From the NCBI GenBank assembly GCA_030762175.1, contig CM060831.1, forward strand, positions 27,787,001 to 27,851,000: DNA of 64,000 bases. Reading direction: 5' to 3'. The notes under the pieces are model-generated. The model was given only the letters and a program-made list of their open reading frames with translations. It made no database searches and was not told where the DNA came from. A program made the translations under genes and the position numbers. The stretch's first letter is position 1, and each line of letters starts with the position of its first letter. This DNA is from Metallyticus violacea. Its lineage: Eukaryota > Arthropoda > Insecta > Mantodea > Metallyticidae. This document shows positions 1 to 10,715 of the stretch, in pieces.

Positions 1-430
1 GAAAAAAAATGCGATCTTGTATACATTGGGCGTTATCTTGATCCCCTTTTGGTAGAAATCAAGTCCCGTAGTCGCTTTCCGCCAAATCTTGACTAAGGAA
101 GGATGTGGCCCTTCTTGATCCACGAGATGCTCTCACGAGCTAATTTGGAAGCCGGAGCGTACAGTTATTTTGATGGTTATAGTTCTCTTGGCAGAAAAAA
201 TATTTTCTCTGTGACCGTTTTTAGTGTAATATTCAAGTAAGCGTCTGCATTTCAGCTCCTTGTGTTTCTTCAGGATTGGGGTTAAATAAAATCTAGTTTC
301 CCACGATAAATCTTCGGTTCAAGGTCTATTCTTAGCAATTTGGAGTATGGTTTTCTGCAGTTATTTGTCTCTTGGTCCATGCTGAATTATGCTGAATATG
401 AGCCGCCACTATTTTCGCCATCATTCCGGT
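1..430 (-). pseudogene. Tc1/mariner-superfamily transposase relic, cut by window edge
   Basis: Reading the minus strand, about 85 codons resemble the central catalytic part of a Tc1-like transposase widespread in arthropods. A basic stretch (LLEYYTKNGHRENIFSA, about 185-240) corresponds to the usual segment before the first catalytic Asp. It is followed by a GxHPS-type segment (near 90-130) and a GIKITPNVY segment (about 20-45) that matches the conserved 'GVK...VY' part of the family. The first catalytic Asp is lost (Ala-Lys in its place), and an in-frame stop lies near position 150. The remainder lies outside the window. I infer an old inactive copy; the family assignment is by recalled pattern only. 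Confidence 0.5.
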
Positions 431-1020
431 TCTCACTGTTCGCTGGCAATCAGATCTTGGAAGTTCATGAGTTTCCAGTTTCACTGAAGTGACACAAGCA
501 TATTCAGTTAAAGAATCTGGAAAATCTCAAGAGGCGACATTCCAACCCTATGGAGCGCAATCACAGTGACAAAGTTCTCTTAATCTTGCCACTCATGACC
601 AAACATTTAGCTAAAGGCTCCTATTTTGCTGCAGTTGAACTCAATAATGACCACAACAAGTATTTGGTAGTGAGTGCGAAAACACTCACAGTCCTCTTAA
701 AGTTTATAACAGAGTAGGTGGCACTGAAAGCCTATAAATAGTTTATGTTATGCATTTGGAGAGACATAATCTAATTAAGTTAATGTGTACTTTCAGATAA
801 TTTCAGAGTTACTTATGCCCGTATCATTAACTAATCCTTCGACTCTGCCTTCAGCATGGCCGCATGTGGCACGAGTAAGCCTCAACAACATCTATCAACT
901 CTATCTATAACTATGCATCCTGGCTCGAGATAATATTCACGTATTAAATAAAATAACAACAATTACTCAAATGTAGAAACTGCAAAATAAAAAGAAAGTA
1001 CGTGTGGTTTCTTAAGCATA
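431..1020. other. Unassigned AT-rich DNA
   Basis: No coding pattern, tRNA-like box or terminal repeat recognised. It may include the decayed 5' part of the Tc1-like relic to its left. Confidence 0.5.
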
Positions 1021-1616
1021 ATACGGTTATTTGAGTTACGGGCTGCCTGAACGCGACTACTTACTGCTATCCGCAGCTGTCGTAACTGCTATAAGATAGA
1101 TAGTGTCATTAAGCGTAAAATTAGTATTTTTATTGTAGAATTTATATTTTTACTGAAATTATAAAATTATACTATATATCAAACTAATATTAATAAGCAT
1201 TAAATCACCATTGCCGGTATCTGCGTAGGAGATTCCTTTATTTAGTTTATTGTTTCTTCCGTGAGAACACGTCGGTATGAAACACTTTTTTTATCACTTG
1301 GAGATCCTGTCTCTCGTAAATTTTTAACAAGTTGATCAGTTTCTCTACCTAGATCACAACTGCCAGGATATTTTATTACAAATTTATCTGCAAGAACCCC
1401 ACATGTAGATCGCACATAAAATGCTTTCTTTAAAGTAGTGGCATAACTAACGAAACACAATTTACACAATGAAAACACCGAGTAACACACGAATGCACAA
1501 GCATTAGTTGAGAAAGTCTCATTCAAATAAATACAAGCTGCTACCTACACATTCAATATATGACCTTCACAACTGGCTTCTGTCCGTAAGTAGCTGCGAT
1601 CTGCCGACCCACAGTA
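1021..1616 (-). mobile_element. DUF4817-type non-autonomous DNA transposon, copy 1
   Basis: About 600 bp, with decayed terminal inverted repeats. The left end (GTTATTTGAGTTACGGGC, 1026-1043) matches the left TIR of the better copy at 46059-46708. The right end (CTGCCGACCCACAG, 1601-1614) matches its right TIR. Between the ends lie a subterminal block with TTTTTACTGAAATTATAAAA (near 1147-1166) shared with all copies, and an ORF for the N-terminal helix-turn-helix only. The catalytic DDE core is absent, so this copy could only move using another element's transposase. The internal deletion junction near 1215-1250 is the same as in the copies at 22390 and 46059. Confidence 0.7.
1242..1526 (-). 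pseudogene. Truncated DUF4817-like helix-turn-helix peptide of a DNA transposon
   Basis: This is an open frame of 94 codons. The second half resembles the DUF4817 helix-turn-helix region found at the N-terminus of an insect IS630/Tc1-like transposase family. It shows the order KYPG, then a basic helix with LVKNLRETGS, then DKK, then VLTEE at the end. The first about 35 residues are cysteine-rich and match nothing I know. The frame stops just after VLTEE, whereas the sister copy at 46241-46615 continues into the transposase C-terminus. The sequence should bind transposon ends if expressed, but it lacks any catalytic residue. Confidence 0.55.
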
Positions 1617-2817
1617 CAAATGTATATTTCTAGTTCGAATTCACCAATGACAAGTTCGATTTATCGTTGACTAGTATAGGGGTTCATTCCCTGGCCTGCT
1701 TTCTCGGTCTTTAAGCGTACAATAGTGCTGCCACTATAAGAAGTCATTTGACTTATTATTTAAGATGGCTAATATCGATTGTTAAGAAGTTAAATTACTA
1801 TGAGTGTTTACCTCTAAGAATGGAAATATTGTTTAAAGAAAAAAAACTGAAAGGCTTAGAATGCTATCTTAATCTACAATCCAAGTGAGTTTTGTTTGTT
1901 TGTTTGTTTTTATCATATCGACTGCGCCTCATTTAAAATGTTTATGACACATTCCTGCTCAGAATATTTAGTCGGAGATATATGTTAGAAAAGTAACCAC
2001 GTAGAAAGGTCATATAAACAGCGCCGTTAAAAAGTTAGGTTATGGAGTCAGAATAAGGGTTGGCGATTTTTATGATGCGAAAATGTTCGTGTTACTAATA
2101 ATAAATAACGTATACTCACTAAAGCGGAGAGGCTTTTACGTGAAAGTGTCACGAGCGTTAACGTTAAAAAATAAAAAAGCGAAGTACGTATGTGGTTTAC
2201 TAGTTGGCGTTATTAGCAAGTACGAGAATTGTGTAATGAGGAACATCTCTTAGTGGCGATGGCGTTAATGATGGAGACATTTCGTTGCAGAAAAAAAACG
2301 CAGATGGGGGTTTTAGGAAGATGTTGCAGTATTGTATTAATTGGATTACAATGTATGACCCAAAATAATAGTCGCATTCCTTTGGAGAAATAAATACAGA
2401 TACTTATTTACACAATATACAGCAATTCCTCATCTCCTCCACAAAGGGGGCAGATTCTCCTACAAAAACATTCCGTAAATTTTTTAGCCTTCCAACCTCC
2501 CTGTCTAAACTAGGCTCTCGCTTTTCTTCCTAGAACAAGCATCTATATCTCTTTATCCCAGATTAATTTAGTTTCATTCGATAGGCTCAAGGAGACTTTT
2601 CTTGTTGCATTATCCTCGATTTCTTGCCTGCTGATATCCTTTAGCCATGTTATGGTCTTATTCCATCTATTTTATTGTTTATTTTCTGGTTAGAATACAA
2701 TAAATAATGTATTTCCAATCAAATACTTTCGTAAATACAATTCTTCCAATTTAAAACATAATTATTATTGTTGTTTTATTTTTTATTATTTTTTCGTTTT
2801 TCTAATATTGTGTATCA
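1617..2817. other. Unassigned AT-rich DNA
   Basis: Nothing recognisable except short simple repeats: (GTTT)n near 1893-1908 and T-rich tracts near 2760-2800. Confidence 0.5.
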
Positions 2818-2829
2818 TACTTAAGCATG

Positions 2830-3121
2830 AATGAATGAATAAATAAAGCGTTTAACACCCGTTTTTACTACAGAGGCAGCACAGGCGATGGACACTGATG
2901 ACACATGAGATGAAATGATATACTGGGAAAGGATTTATTTTTAAGGAAGGAAACATTCCAGCCCAAAGTTTAGGGTACCTTCTCGCTATATTCCATTTAC
3001 GAGGACTGAGGAAAACTTGGAAAAAAACCAAAGTCAGGGAGAACGGTCCTAGCGGGTTCGAACCCCAGATTTCCCGCTCACGAGTCCGCACCTTAACGAC
3101 CTCGGCCACCCGTGGGGGTAC
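2830..3121 (-). mobile_element. SINE-A (tRNA-derived SINE), full-length
   Basis: Minus-strand SINE. The 5' tRNA-like head lies near 3050-3120, with an A box of GGCCGAGGTCGTTAAGG type and a B box GGTTCGAACCC. The family body follows, and the 3' tail is a (TTCA)n simple repeat near 2830-2848. It is flanked by a perfect 12 bp target duplication, TACTTAAGCATG, at 2818-2829 and 3122-3133. That is evidence of insertion by LINE-type retrotransposition and of limited age. Confidence 0.9.
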
Positions 3122-3133
3122 TACTTAAGCATG

Positions 3134-5067
3134 TATGATCGACGACTCATACGTAAAATATATTTAATATGCATTTAGAAGTTTATAGCAACAAAAATGC
3201 TCATATTACTACTACTTATTTACAGAAAGCATTGATACAGCATAGTGAGTAGATGATATTAGCAGTATTCTCAGATGACTTGTCACACAACATCTTACAG
3301 CAGCACGGACGGAGATGATCATATCAGCGTTATAATGGAGAGCTAAAGGCAAACACCCATGTAGTTGAAAACTCTGCTTCCCCTATGAGGTAGCCCACTA
3401 ACCTTCATACATTCAGCATCAGGCAGACATTATTCTACATCTTCGAAGGTCTTCACAATCATAGTAACAAGTTCATCCACTTGTTGATGTTGGAGAGACT
3501 GTATGGCAAATTTCGCAGCACTTTCTTTTATCAGCCCCTCTCTTTGCAAGACACACTTTTTGCTAACACGAAAGAGGTGATGAGAAATGTCCTGCCGCTG
3601 AGCATCTCCAGTCTTCTTCATTCCTCTCATTGTTTGAATACTGCGCTCCTTTGGTTAAACAAACACCACAATAGTATGTAACAACCAACAGAATGAAATG
3701 AGAGAACGGAAAAGTGTAAAGGACAATCCTTCTCAGCATTCGCCTAAACGACCAGGGAAAGCCATGAAAAGAGTCAGGTTAGGTGGGCTGGTACTATGAG
3801 CGGTGTGACAGTTGCTTGCACTTTGGAATAAATAAATAAACAAATAAATATAACCATTCCTTGAAACGAATGGGGCTTCGTTAGCCTCAGGGTGTTCTAT
3901 CGAAAACAATGTTAGGCACTTAGTCTATGTCCTGGCCTTTTGGTGTCCCCTTATCAATTTCTCCAGGAAGTGACTCCATTGTATGTAGATACAAACGGCG
4001 AGTCCTTTAGAAAGGCTAAGAACCGAAATGTCTTTCTCCTTCCCTACTAGTTCAATCAAAGGAAGAACTGCTAGAGGACTCTATGCTTCACAGAATTGCT
4101 TGCTACTGTCATTAAAAACGCTTCAAAAATGGCATATACACCCATTACATGAAAAGCTGTACATTTTGTTAAAAATAGAATAGACGATTTTGTTTTAAGT
4201 TTTCAACCATTAATAGAATTTTAAATTGTACTAATATGAATGAATAAAACAAATCTTAGAACAATTCGATACATCACAAAAAATTGCATAATTAAGCCCA
4301 CCGATATAAATGAGTCAATAACTGTATTACATACTTCTTCTTTTTCATATTTACTTTCCACTTTTTCATATTTATCAGAAAATTTCTTTAGTATATTTAA
4401 ATATAAAACTAATGAATTTGTTACAATTTAAATAAAAACAACCATAATCAAAATGTTAGAGGCTTTTTGCTTTCGTGGTTGCTTTTCGGTGCTAAACATT
4501 AAAAGTGTATTATCTTCAAAACGGTCGTTCTAGTTGTTGCTAGATTTGTATTTATTTTTTAAAACCACGTTTAAATTCAGAGTAATCTCCTTTAAATTAC
4601 TGACAATCATGGTGAAACATAAATTGAAATTATTGCTTAATTTTTTTAAAATTGATTTACAATGGATTTTTTCTGCTCCTAAGTTGTTCGTTATAAAACG
4701 CAGCTACTTGTATTTCGGGTCAGAAGTTTCTCTTTTCTATATACCCGTGCTTCGCTATTGGGTTGCATATCAGCAATCATATAGTGTGAAGCAACATAAT
4801 GTAACATTGCTCTTTTTTCCAGGCTAATAGGAGAGGTGTATTGCATTCATTATCTGCCAGTCACACGAGATCCTGTACAAATACTAGAAGTTTCCTCATT
4901 TCCAGATGAAATATTGATGAAGTGGGGTTTAGTTCTCTTGCTAAAATAGTCTTCCTCCTCTCAACATTACTGACAACCTTTAAGGCCTCGTGTTACATTA
5001 CAGAAGGATCTCCAGATGAAATATAGATCACTCAATTACAAACTCAGCACCAGCAGTTCGTCTTTCA
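3134..5067. other. Unassigned AT-rich DNA, possible old repeat near 4737-4990
   Basis: Two antisense short frames overlap at 3430-3681, with no recognisable product. At 4741-4765 the segment ACCCGTGCTTCGCTATTGGG looks like a motif I have seen in dispersed arthropod repeats, and AGATGAAATAT recurs at 4903 and 5013. I cannot name the family. Confidence 0.35.
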
Positions 5068-5390
5068 TTGCAACGGAACTCTTCCTTCAGCACGATCTCA
5101 ATCATTATTTTCGTAGTGTTCACTCCATTTGCTGAGATACTTCGCTCCACACCTTCTGTCTACGACACAGGAAATAACTTCAAGGTCACATTTGTTTATT
5201 TTGCATTTATTTGTATTAAATATTCTATTCCGAAAGCAGCGAAATTATTCGTGGTTCTATTTGCTGATGACACTACATTATCTTTTAGTGATTATGATTC
5301 CATCCAATTAAACGTTAAAACCAACGAAACCATATAAATTGTGCAAAACTTTAATAATGAACTAATATACAAACCCTGTAAAATGTGAAG
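5068..5390 (+). pseudogene. Non-LTR retrotransposon reverse-transcriptase fragment
   Basis: An 89-codon frame (5068-5337) contains KLFVVLFADDTTLSFS near its end. The FADD box is the reverse-transcriptase motif C that holds two catalytic aspartates, and the spacing to the following polar helix (QLNVKTNETI) fits LINE-type enzymes. The residues before it (about 30-60) resemble a decayed 'YINDLPKA' stretch. Motif A and the rest of the enzyme are missing. I infer a short old Jockey/CR1-like fragment. The alternative is a chance FADD, but the context on both sides argues against that. Confidence 0.5.
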
Positions 5391-6354
5391 TAATTACTGT
5401 AATATATGTATGGTCATATGATATAATGACTTATGATCACTAATGGATTCTTTGTAATCAATCACATACCTATATTTACAGCTAGAGAGGTTTACTTTTC
5501 CACAATACAGAGCCTTTGCGCAACAGCTTGACCCTGGCCGAGAGCAAACATAGTGACTCGCGAATGTGCCGACCCCCAACAAAATGTGACTTATTCACCA
5601 CGCCTTACTCTTTATTTTTATTACATTGTCACAACAGAAAATCACAATCAAAGCAACAATAGGCGTACCTAATCACAGAAGCATAATTCAACGTTTTTTT
5701 ATTATACAAGAGAGTTTCGTGTAAAACTGGGTTGTTTGTGCTCTAATACCCGTTGCTCTTATTTTAATGAAACTAAGCTTTGGCGGTGAGAATATGTAGC
5801 GTGGATTAAGTATATTAATTAAACCGTTGATCTTCAAAATGTGGTTGCAATGCTGGACAATAGTGACTCTATACCAGCTGATACGTGTGTCATAAACCCC
5901 TCGACACGTTGTTTATCCCCTATCATCAGTCTAGTGTGTCCGCTTTACACCAATATTGGAGCAGTGACGGTTATAGTTGAATTTCGCAATATCGTCTTCA
6001 GCCTGGATTTATAACTTACATACTAATAGGAGAAAGAATATTTTTGCATCCAAGATGACAACAAAGTGCCTTATTTACAATAAATGTATACTACATGTCC
6101 CATGCATGTAATGGTTTCCAACATAATGACTATAGCGAACATATTTTATTACATATGTTAGTTTTTGTTAGCGTGTGCATTTAACAACATTGATTTAATC
6201 TTGAAAATATTGCATTATTAATCAGAATTTTTCTTTCCAGGGGAAGACAGAACACAAAAATTCAAGAGCTGAAAGAACCACTTTTTATGCCCCTAATATT
6301 GAGAGTGGTGCAACAGTTTCTTGCAGAATTGCGTAACATTTTAGGAAAAGAAAT
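5391..6354. other. Unassigned AT-rich DNA
   Basis: No supported gene or repeat. One 62-codon minus-strand frame (5394-5582) has no recognisable features. Confidence 0.45.
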
Positions 6355-6515
6355 GAAGTATCATTTTATGCTTTCAGTAAAAATATAAGTACTAAAATAA
6401 GGTACATACTTTACGTACGGCGATTCTATCTCCCGTTTTCCAGTTACGATGGATTCATTTACTCAGTAAACAGTCAAGGTCAGGCGGGCCATAGCACAAT
6501 GAGATTTTACACTAG
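6355..6515 (+). mobile_element. DUF4817-family transposon, 3'-end fragment
   Basis: The segment reads like the 3' untranslated end and TIR of the element at 46059-46708, in plus orientation. It runs in order through TTTTATGCTTTCAGTAAAAA, TTACGTACGGCGA and a decayed inverted-repeat end (CAGTAAACAG then GGCGGGCC near 6470-6490). It shares AGTACTAAAATAA with the fragment at 29800-29965, so these two form a subfamily. No coding part is recognised upstream. Confidence 0.55.
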
Positions 6516-7205
6516 TTATTGATTTTTATGGCACTACTTTCAGCACAGCATATCAGTTCACTGAATAGTGATTTTTTTTTGTCCAATATTCTGAACATTC
6601 TGATTTCTGTACCAGTGTTTATTCCTGTCTCAGTCAGCATGCGAGATCTGCGACTGACAGAGAAATCCTCTTTTTATTTTTTCCCAGGGCGATTGTTTGG
6701 GTACTCGCTTTTCCTGCCAGAATTCCCTCGAGGAAACCTGGAGGCATTTATCTGGAATGTGCGGCCAGTATATCAATCGATAGTATCCAGCAGAGTAGAG
6801 TGATCTATTGCATTGGCAATGAACGGTTGCCAGGAGCAATTTACAGATGCTCTATCTTTGCTGCTATGCCGTTCATTTGTTAAATTATTATAATAATTAT
6901 GTTATACATTTTTATGGCATGAATCACTCGGAAAAACGTGAAAACGCCAATTCAGCAGCCATATTGTTAACCGGTAATTGAAATCAGGTATAATAAATGC
7001 TCGTCTACAATGTTAGCCATATATGGGGTAGGTATACAGAGTAACATCGAAAGCAAGGCATCTGAATTTCTTGATCATGGCAGGATTGACGCTATTATGG
7101 CTAGCATTGCATTTCAGCCGACTCGAGGCTCCGCTTTCGTGTGAAGGAAGTGAATAGCCTAGGTACTCACTTAGATAGTGTCTTATGACTAGTTTTTGTT
7201 GCTAT
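6516..7205. other. Unassigned DNA
   Basis: Overlapping short frames at 6519-6803 (+) and 6630-6839 (-) show no family signature. I see nothing else. Confidence 0.45.
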
Positions 7206-7216
7206 TATAAAGCCAG

Positions 7217-7483
7217 TTTTTAATAGTGTTTAACGCCCGTTTTTACTTCTGAGGCGGTTGAACTGATGATATGTGAGATAAAATGATATATTTGGAAAGG
7301 ATTTTTTGAGGAAGGAAACGTTCCAGGCCTAAGTTTAGGGTACCTCCCCGTCATTTGCCAATTATGATGACTGAGGAAATCCCAGAAAAAACCTCAGTTA
7401 GGGAGGACGGTCCTGGCGGGATTCGAACCCCAGACCTTCCGCTTACGAGTTCGCGCCTTAATGACCTCAGCCACCCACGACGA
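7217..7483 (-). mobile_element. SINE-A, near full-length
   Basis: Minus-strand copy with B box (GGATTCGAACCCC on the plus strand near 7419-7431) and the typical body. It is bounded by a perfect 11 bp target duplication TATAAAGCCAG at 7206-7216 and 7484-7494. It lacks about 20 bp around the usual CACCACAGG segment. Confidence 0.88.
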
Positions 7484-7527
7484 TATAAAGCCAGGTTAAA
7501 GCAATTATTGGCGCATTAGTTCACTTT

Positions 7528-7799
7528 TGTGTTTATTTACGGACGCTCTTTAACATCTCATGTCATCAGCGTCCCATTCAATTCAGGGCGTGAAACGGCC
7601 GATAAATTTTGCTCAGAGCTTCTTTCAGGCTTGAAGTTCTTTTACATGTCGTAAATGTACAACACGGGACCTACGGCTTTACTTACCTTCCGAAAGAAGT
7701 CATACTTAGAATAAAATATCCATCCCCCTATCCGAGATTGAACCCGCAAGCTTGGGTCTACGAGTCAAGTATGGTTACCACGAGACCACCAGGACCGAC
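7528..7799 (-). mobile_element. SINE-B (tRNA-derived SINE)
   Basis: Minus-strand member of the second abundant SINE family. It carries the family markers GGACGCTCTTTAACATCTCA (3' end), CGTGAAACGGCCGA, a decayed AACACGGGACC block and a tRNA-like head ending in CACCAGGACCGAC. More diverged than the copies at 20376 and 36629. Confidence 0.85.
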
Positions 7800-9141
7800 C
7801 CTACGGGTAGCACATCTATAAATGAATCATCAATGTATTATTTATTAGTCCCGTTAAAACAGGAAGAATTTGTATAGGTAGCAAAATACAATAATGGAAG
7901 GTTTAGATATTAAAATTTTGTATGTGGGGAGTGAAATAAAACCGAGTCAGATGCCAAAAAAGCCATGTCGTGTATACAGTCCCAAAAGCAAACTTCACAA
8001 GTGTTAATAGTCATTATTATCCAGTCGTACATGTCCTAGTCCGTTTGTAACTGTTGTTCACGAATTTCTCCTTTCGGCTAGCCAAAATATGAAAATACCA
8101 TAGAAGAAAGATCTTCCGTCATAAAACAAATAAACCTTAATTACACGAACATTAGTTATGATGGTTTTCTTCACTTAGAGGACATAATGTCAATTTATAA
8201 GATGAAAATATTTTATTTTTACATTTAATTGCTTTCAACCGAAAATCACTTTGCTTTGACTTCGTATCTTTTACTAAATTACTAAGTTAAAAAAACCTAA
8301 AGTAATCATAATAAACCAATATCATAATATCATAAAGTACCATGAAGTCAAAACATTTCGTTTTGGAACTGGTCTTACGTTACATGTTTCATTGGATTTA
8401 TAAATATTTTGGACTAGATATCTGAGTTAGCAGTGACTGTGAGTTAGGGTATAGGGTTTTATTATGTTGGTAGACTTTAAATGTTTTTTCAATGATGTAT
8501 ATAGAGTCGAGAAACAATTAATTTTATTTATAGAGCATAATCAGTAAGATGCAGAATAAAATACATACACATTATCAATTAAAAGTAAAGATCACTAATA
8601 TTTTGGGAAAAATATCCCGAAAAATGATTCCGGATCCGTTTTCCCAATTTTTGTAGCAATCAGTAGTTATAAATAGAGTCAGAATAACACGGAATACTTT
8701 TCAGGCAGAACTCAGGGGATGTATTTCAGTGTTTTCACATTGGGAATACCAGCCCGTAAACACCTAGTTATGATAGTGTAGGACAATAAAATTGTTAAAT
8801 AGCAGCTTCGAATTAAGTGAAATTCCAACGGGAAGTTTACTGTTCTCTGGTTTAAATTCTCAATGGTGCAACACAGCGCAACGGAACATGTACGTATATT
8901 GTATTACTCAACAGCAGATTATAATTTAACATAACACGCGGTGATACAAAGCTGTTACTCAGCTGCGACGAATGTTAGAATCAACTTTTACAATAAGATA
9001 TTGAGCTACTTTTGGAATACTGCATACTTTTTATTTTAAACACTGACATTTATAAAAAACGGAGCCCTTTGGCCTATCCGGGTATATTATGGGTTTGTTT
9101 ACCCACAGATCTTGTATGATTTACAAGAGATTGATTTGTTA
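7800..9141. other. Unassigned AT-rich DNA
   Basis: No gene, tRNA-like box or paired terminal repeat recognised in this 1.3 kb stretch. Confidence 0.5.
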
Positions 9142-9419
9142 TTTTTTTAATAGTGTTTAACATCCGCTTTTACTGCTGAGGCCTCAGTGGGCATTTGTAA
9201 TACATGAGATGAAATGATAAATTGGGGACGGATGTTTTTATCAGGAAGGAAGCACTTCAGGTCTAAGTTTAGGAAACACCTCTCCTACATTTGCCATTTA
9301 TGAGGACTAAGGAAAACCTGCTAAAAATCTATCCGGAAATACGAACCTGACGGGAAAGAAGTCCCAGACCTCCCGTACACGAATTCGTGCCTTACGACCT
9401 CTTCCACCTGTGGTGGTAT
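9142..9419 (-). mobile_element. SINE-A, diverged
   Basis: Minus-strand copy with the body clearly readable (GAGATGAAATGATAAATTGG, CATTTGCCATTTATGAGGAC). The B box region is scrambled (GACGGGAAAGAAGTCCCAG) and target duplications are unclear, which suggests an older insertion than most other copies. Confidence 0.8.
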
Positions 9420-10184
9420 GCAATATGATAATATGCGAAGCAAACTCTTTAGACATTAAACGTAATTAAGTAGTAAAGCATAATATAAACAAGGTTAAAA
9501 AACAGAACAAAAGATATATTCTAAAATCATGGGCACATGCGATCTATTCGACAGAATTTCATTTAGCCCAAAGCGCTATTTAATAATTATAGTGCTTTAC
9601 ACGACATGTTAACAAGGTCTTTACGAGCATATATTCTTTATATGAAAGTATTCAAATACATCCTTGAGTCGTGTCTGAAAGTTATTCTGGCTCTGCATGT
9701 CACCATCTTTTATCAGTAGGACAATACTAATTTTCTCTTTTCTTGAAACGAGTATCCTTTAAGTACCAGATTTAAACGTCCTATTGTTTATTTCGGATAA
9801 CATAGGTATTATTATAAATTTACCACTGTCCATGTTATTTCTAATGTGTAAACTATTTAAATACACAAGCTAATGCCACATGCATTCTTTAAAAGAGTAG
9901 GCTGCACCACAAACGCTTTATTCCATTTCCCAACTCCCAATACAATTCTGTATCAGTTCTGAAATTTCACACTAGTCTAATTAATGAGTCTTTCAACCTC
10001 TGGGAAAGAAATACTCGCGTTGAAAATCGTGCGCCTAAATCCGTCTGCACTTATGTTGGTAATACCTTTAAGATTTTACAAGCAACCACTGGGTGACGAT
10101 ATTGAGATACGTCATTATTATTTCCGGAACTATTGACATTTGTTGCTTCAGTGAGTGTTTAAACAAAGTAGTTTAGCGTCAAAA
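9420..10184. other. Unassigned AT-rich DNA
   Basis: Nothing supported. The left end of the mariner relic at 10185 may extend into the last 100 bp. Confidence 0.45.
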
Positions 10185-10715
10185 ATGGAAATTTCACATG
10201 AAGGTTTTCGTTGGATGATTTTTTACGATTTTGGTACAAACCTAACTCAAGAGCAATGCATAGAATCGCTTCGTTAAATTTTTTGAAATGAAGCACTACC
10301 AGAAAAGACTATTACAGTTGGTTTGCAGAATTTCGTCGTGGTTGTGCGTCCGTTAGTAATGAATTACGTGAAGGTCGACCAAAATCGGTCGTCATTCCAA
10401 AAACATCGCAACATGATTGAAGAAGATCGGCCTCATTGCCCATATTCATCTAATTTATCGCCTAACGACTTCTTTTTGTTCCCAAATGTCCCAATAAAAT
10501 GCATGGACAGAGATTTTCATCACTTTAAGAAGATGTCGAAACCTTTAAAAACCATGTTTTTGAGAAGCTAACTTCAAAGGGGAAAAAATGTTTGAACATA
10601 TACAAAAGTGTATAAATCTTACAGGCGAATATTATGAAAAGCAATGGAACAGTTTGCTCCAATATTTTTCTTTCCTAGTTTTTGTAAAAACTTAAAAGGT
10701 AGCCCTCGTACCCTT
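10185..10715 (+). pseudogene. Mariner-like transposase, internally deleted relic
   Basis: The frame opens with ATG at 10185. It reads as the mariner N-terminal helix-turn-helix (GFRWMIFYDFGTNLTQEQC, then after a stop and shift a WF.EFRRG-like and DGRP-like segment to about 10390). It then jumps to the C-terminal catalytic region (HCPYSSNLSPNDFFLFPN, 10434-10490), where the third catalytic Asp is replaced by Asn-Asp as in the 'SPNDFF' subgroup. A decayed tail follows (near 10590-10680). The middle catalytic part is missing, so the copy is a non-functional deletion derivative. TIRs were not found with confidence. Confidence 0.7.

Noticed and set aside
2852..3109. Frames inside SINEs (also 20422-20710, 32250-32477, 36615-36905, 41014-41220, 58285-58542, 61695-61877, 62862-63050)
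   Set aside because: They follow the SINE consensus and are non-coding by nature; similar peptides recur only because the repeats do.
5394..5582. Short minus-strand frame near a GC-richer patch
   Set aside because: No family signature, and its edges coincide with no splice or promoter signal.
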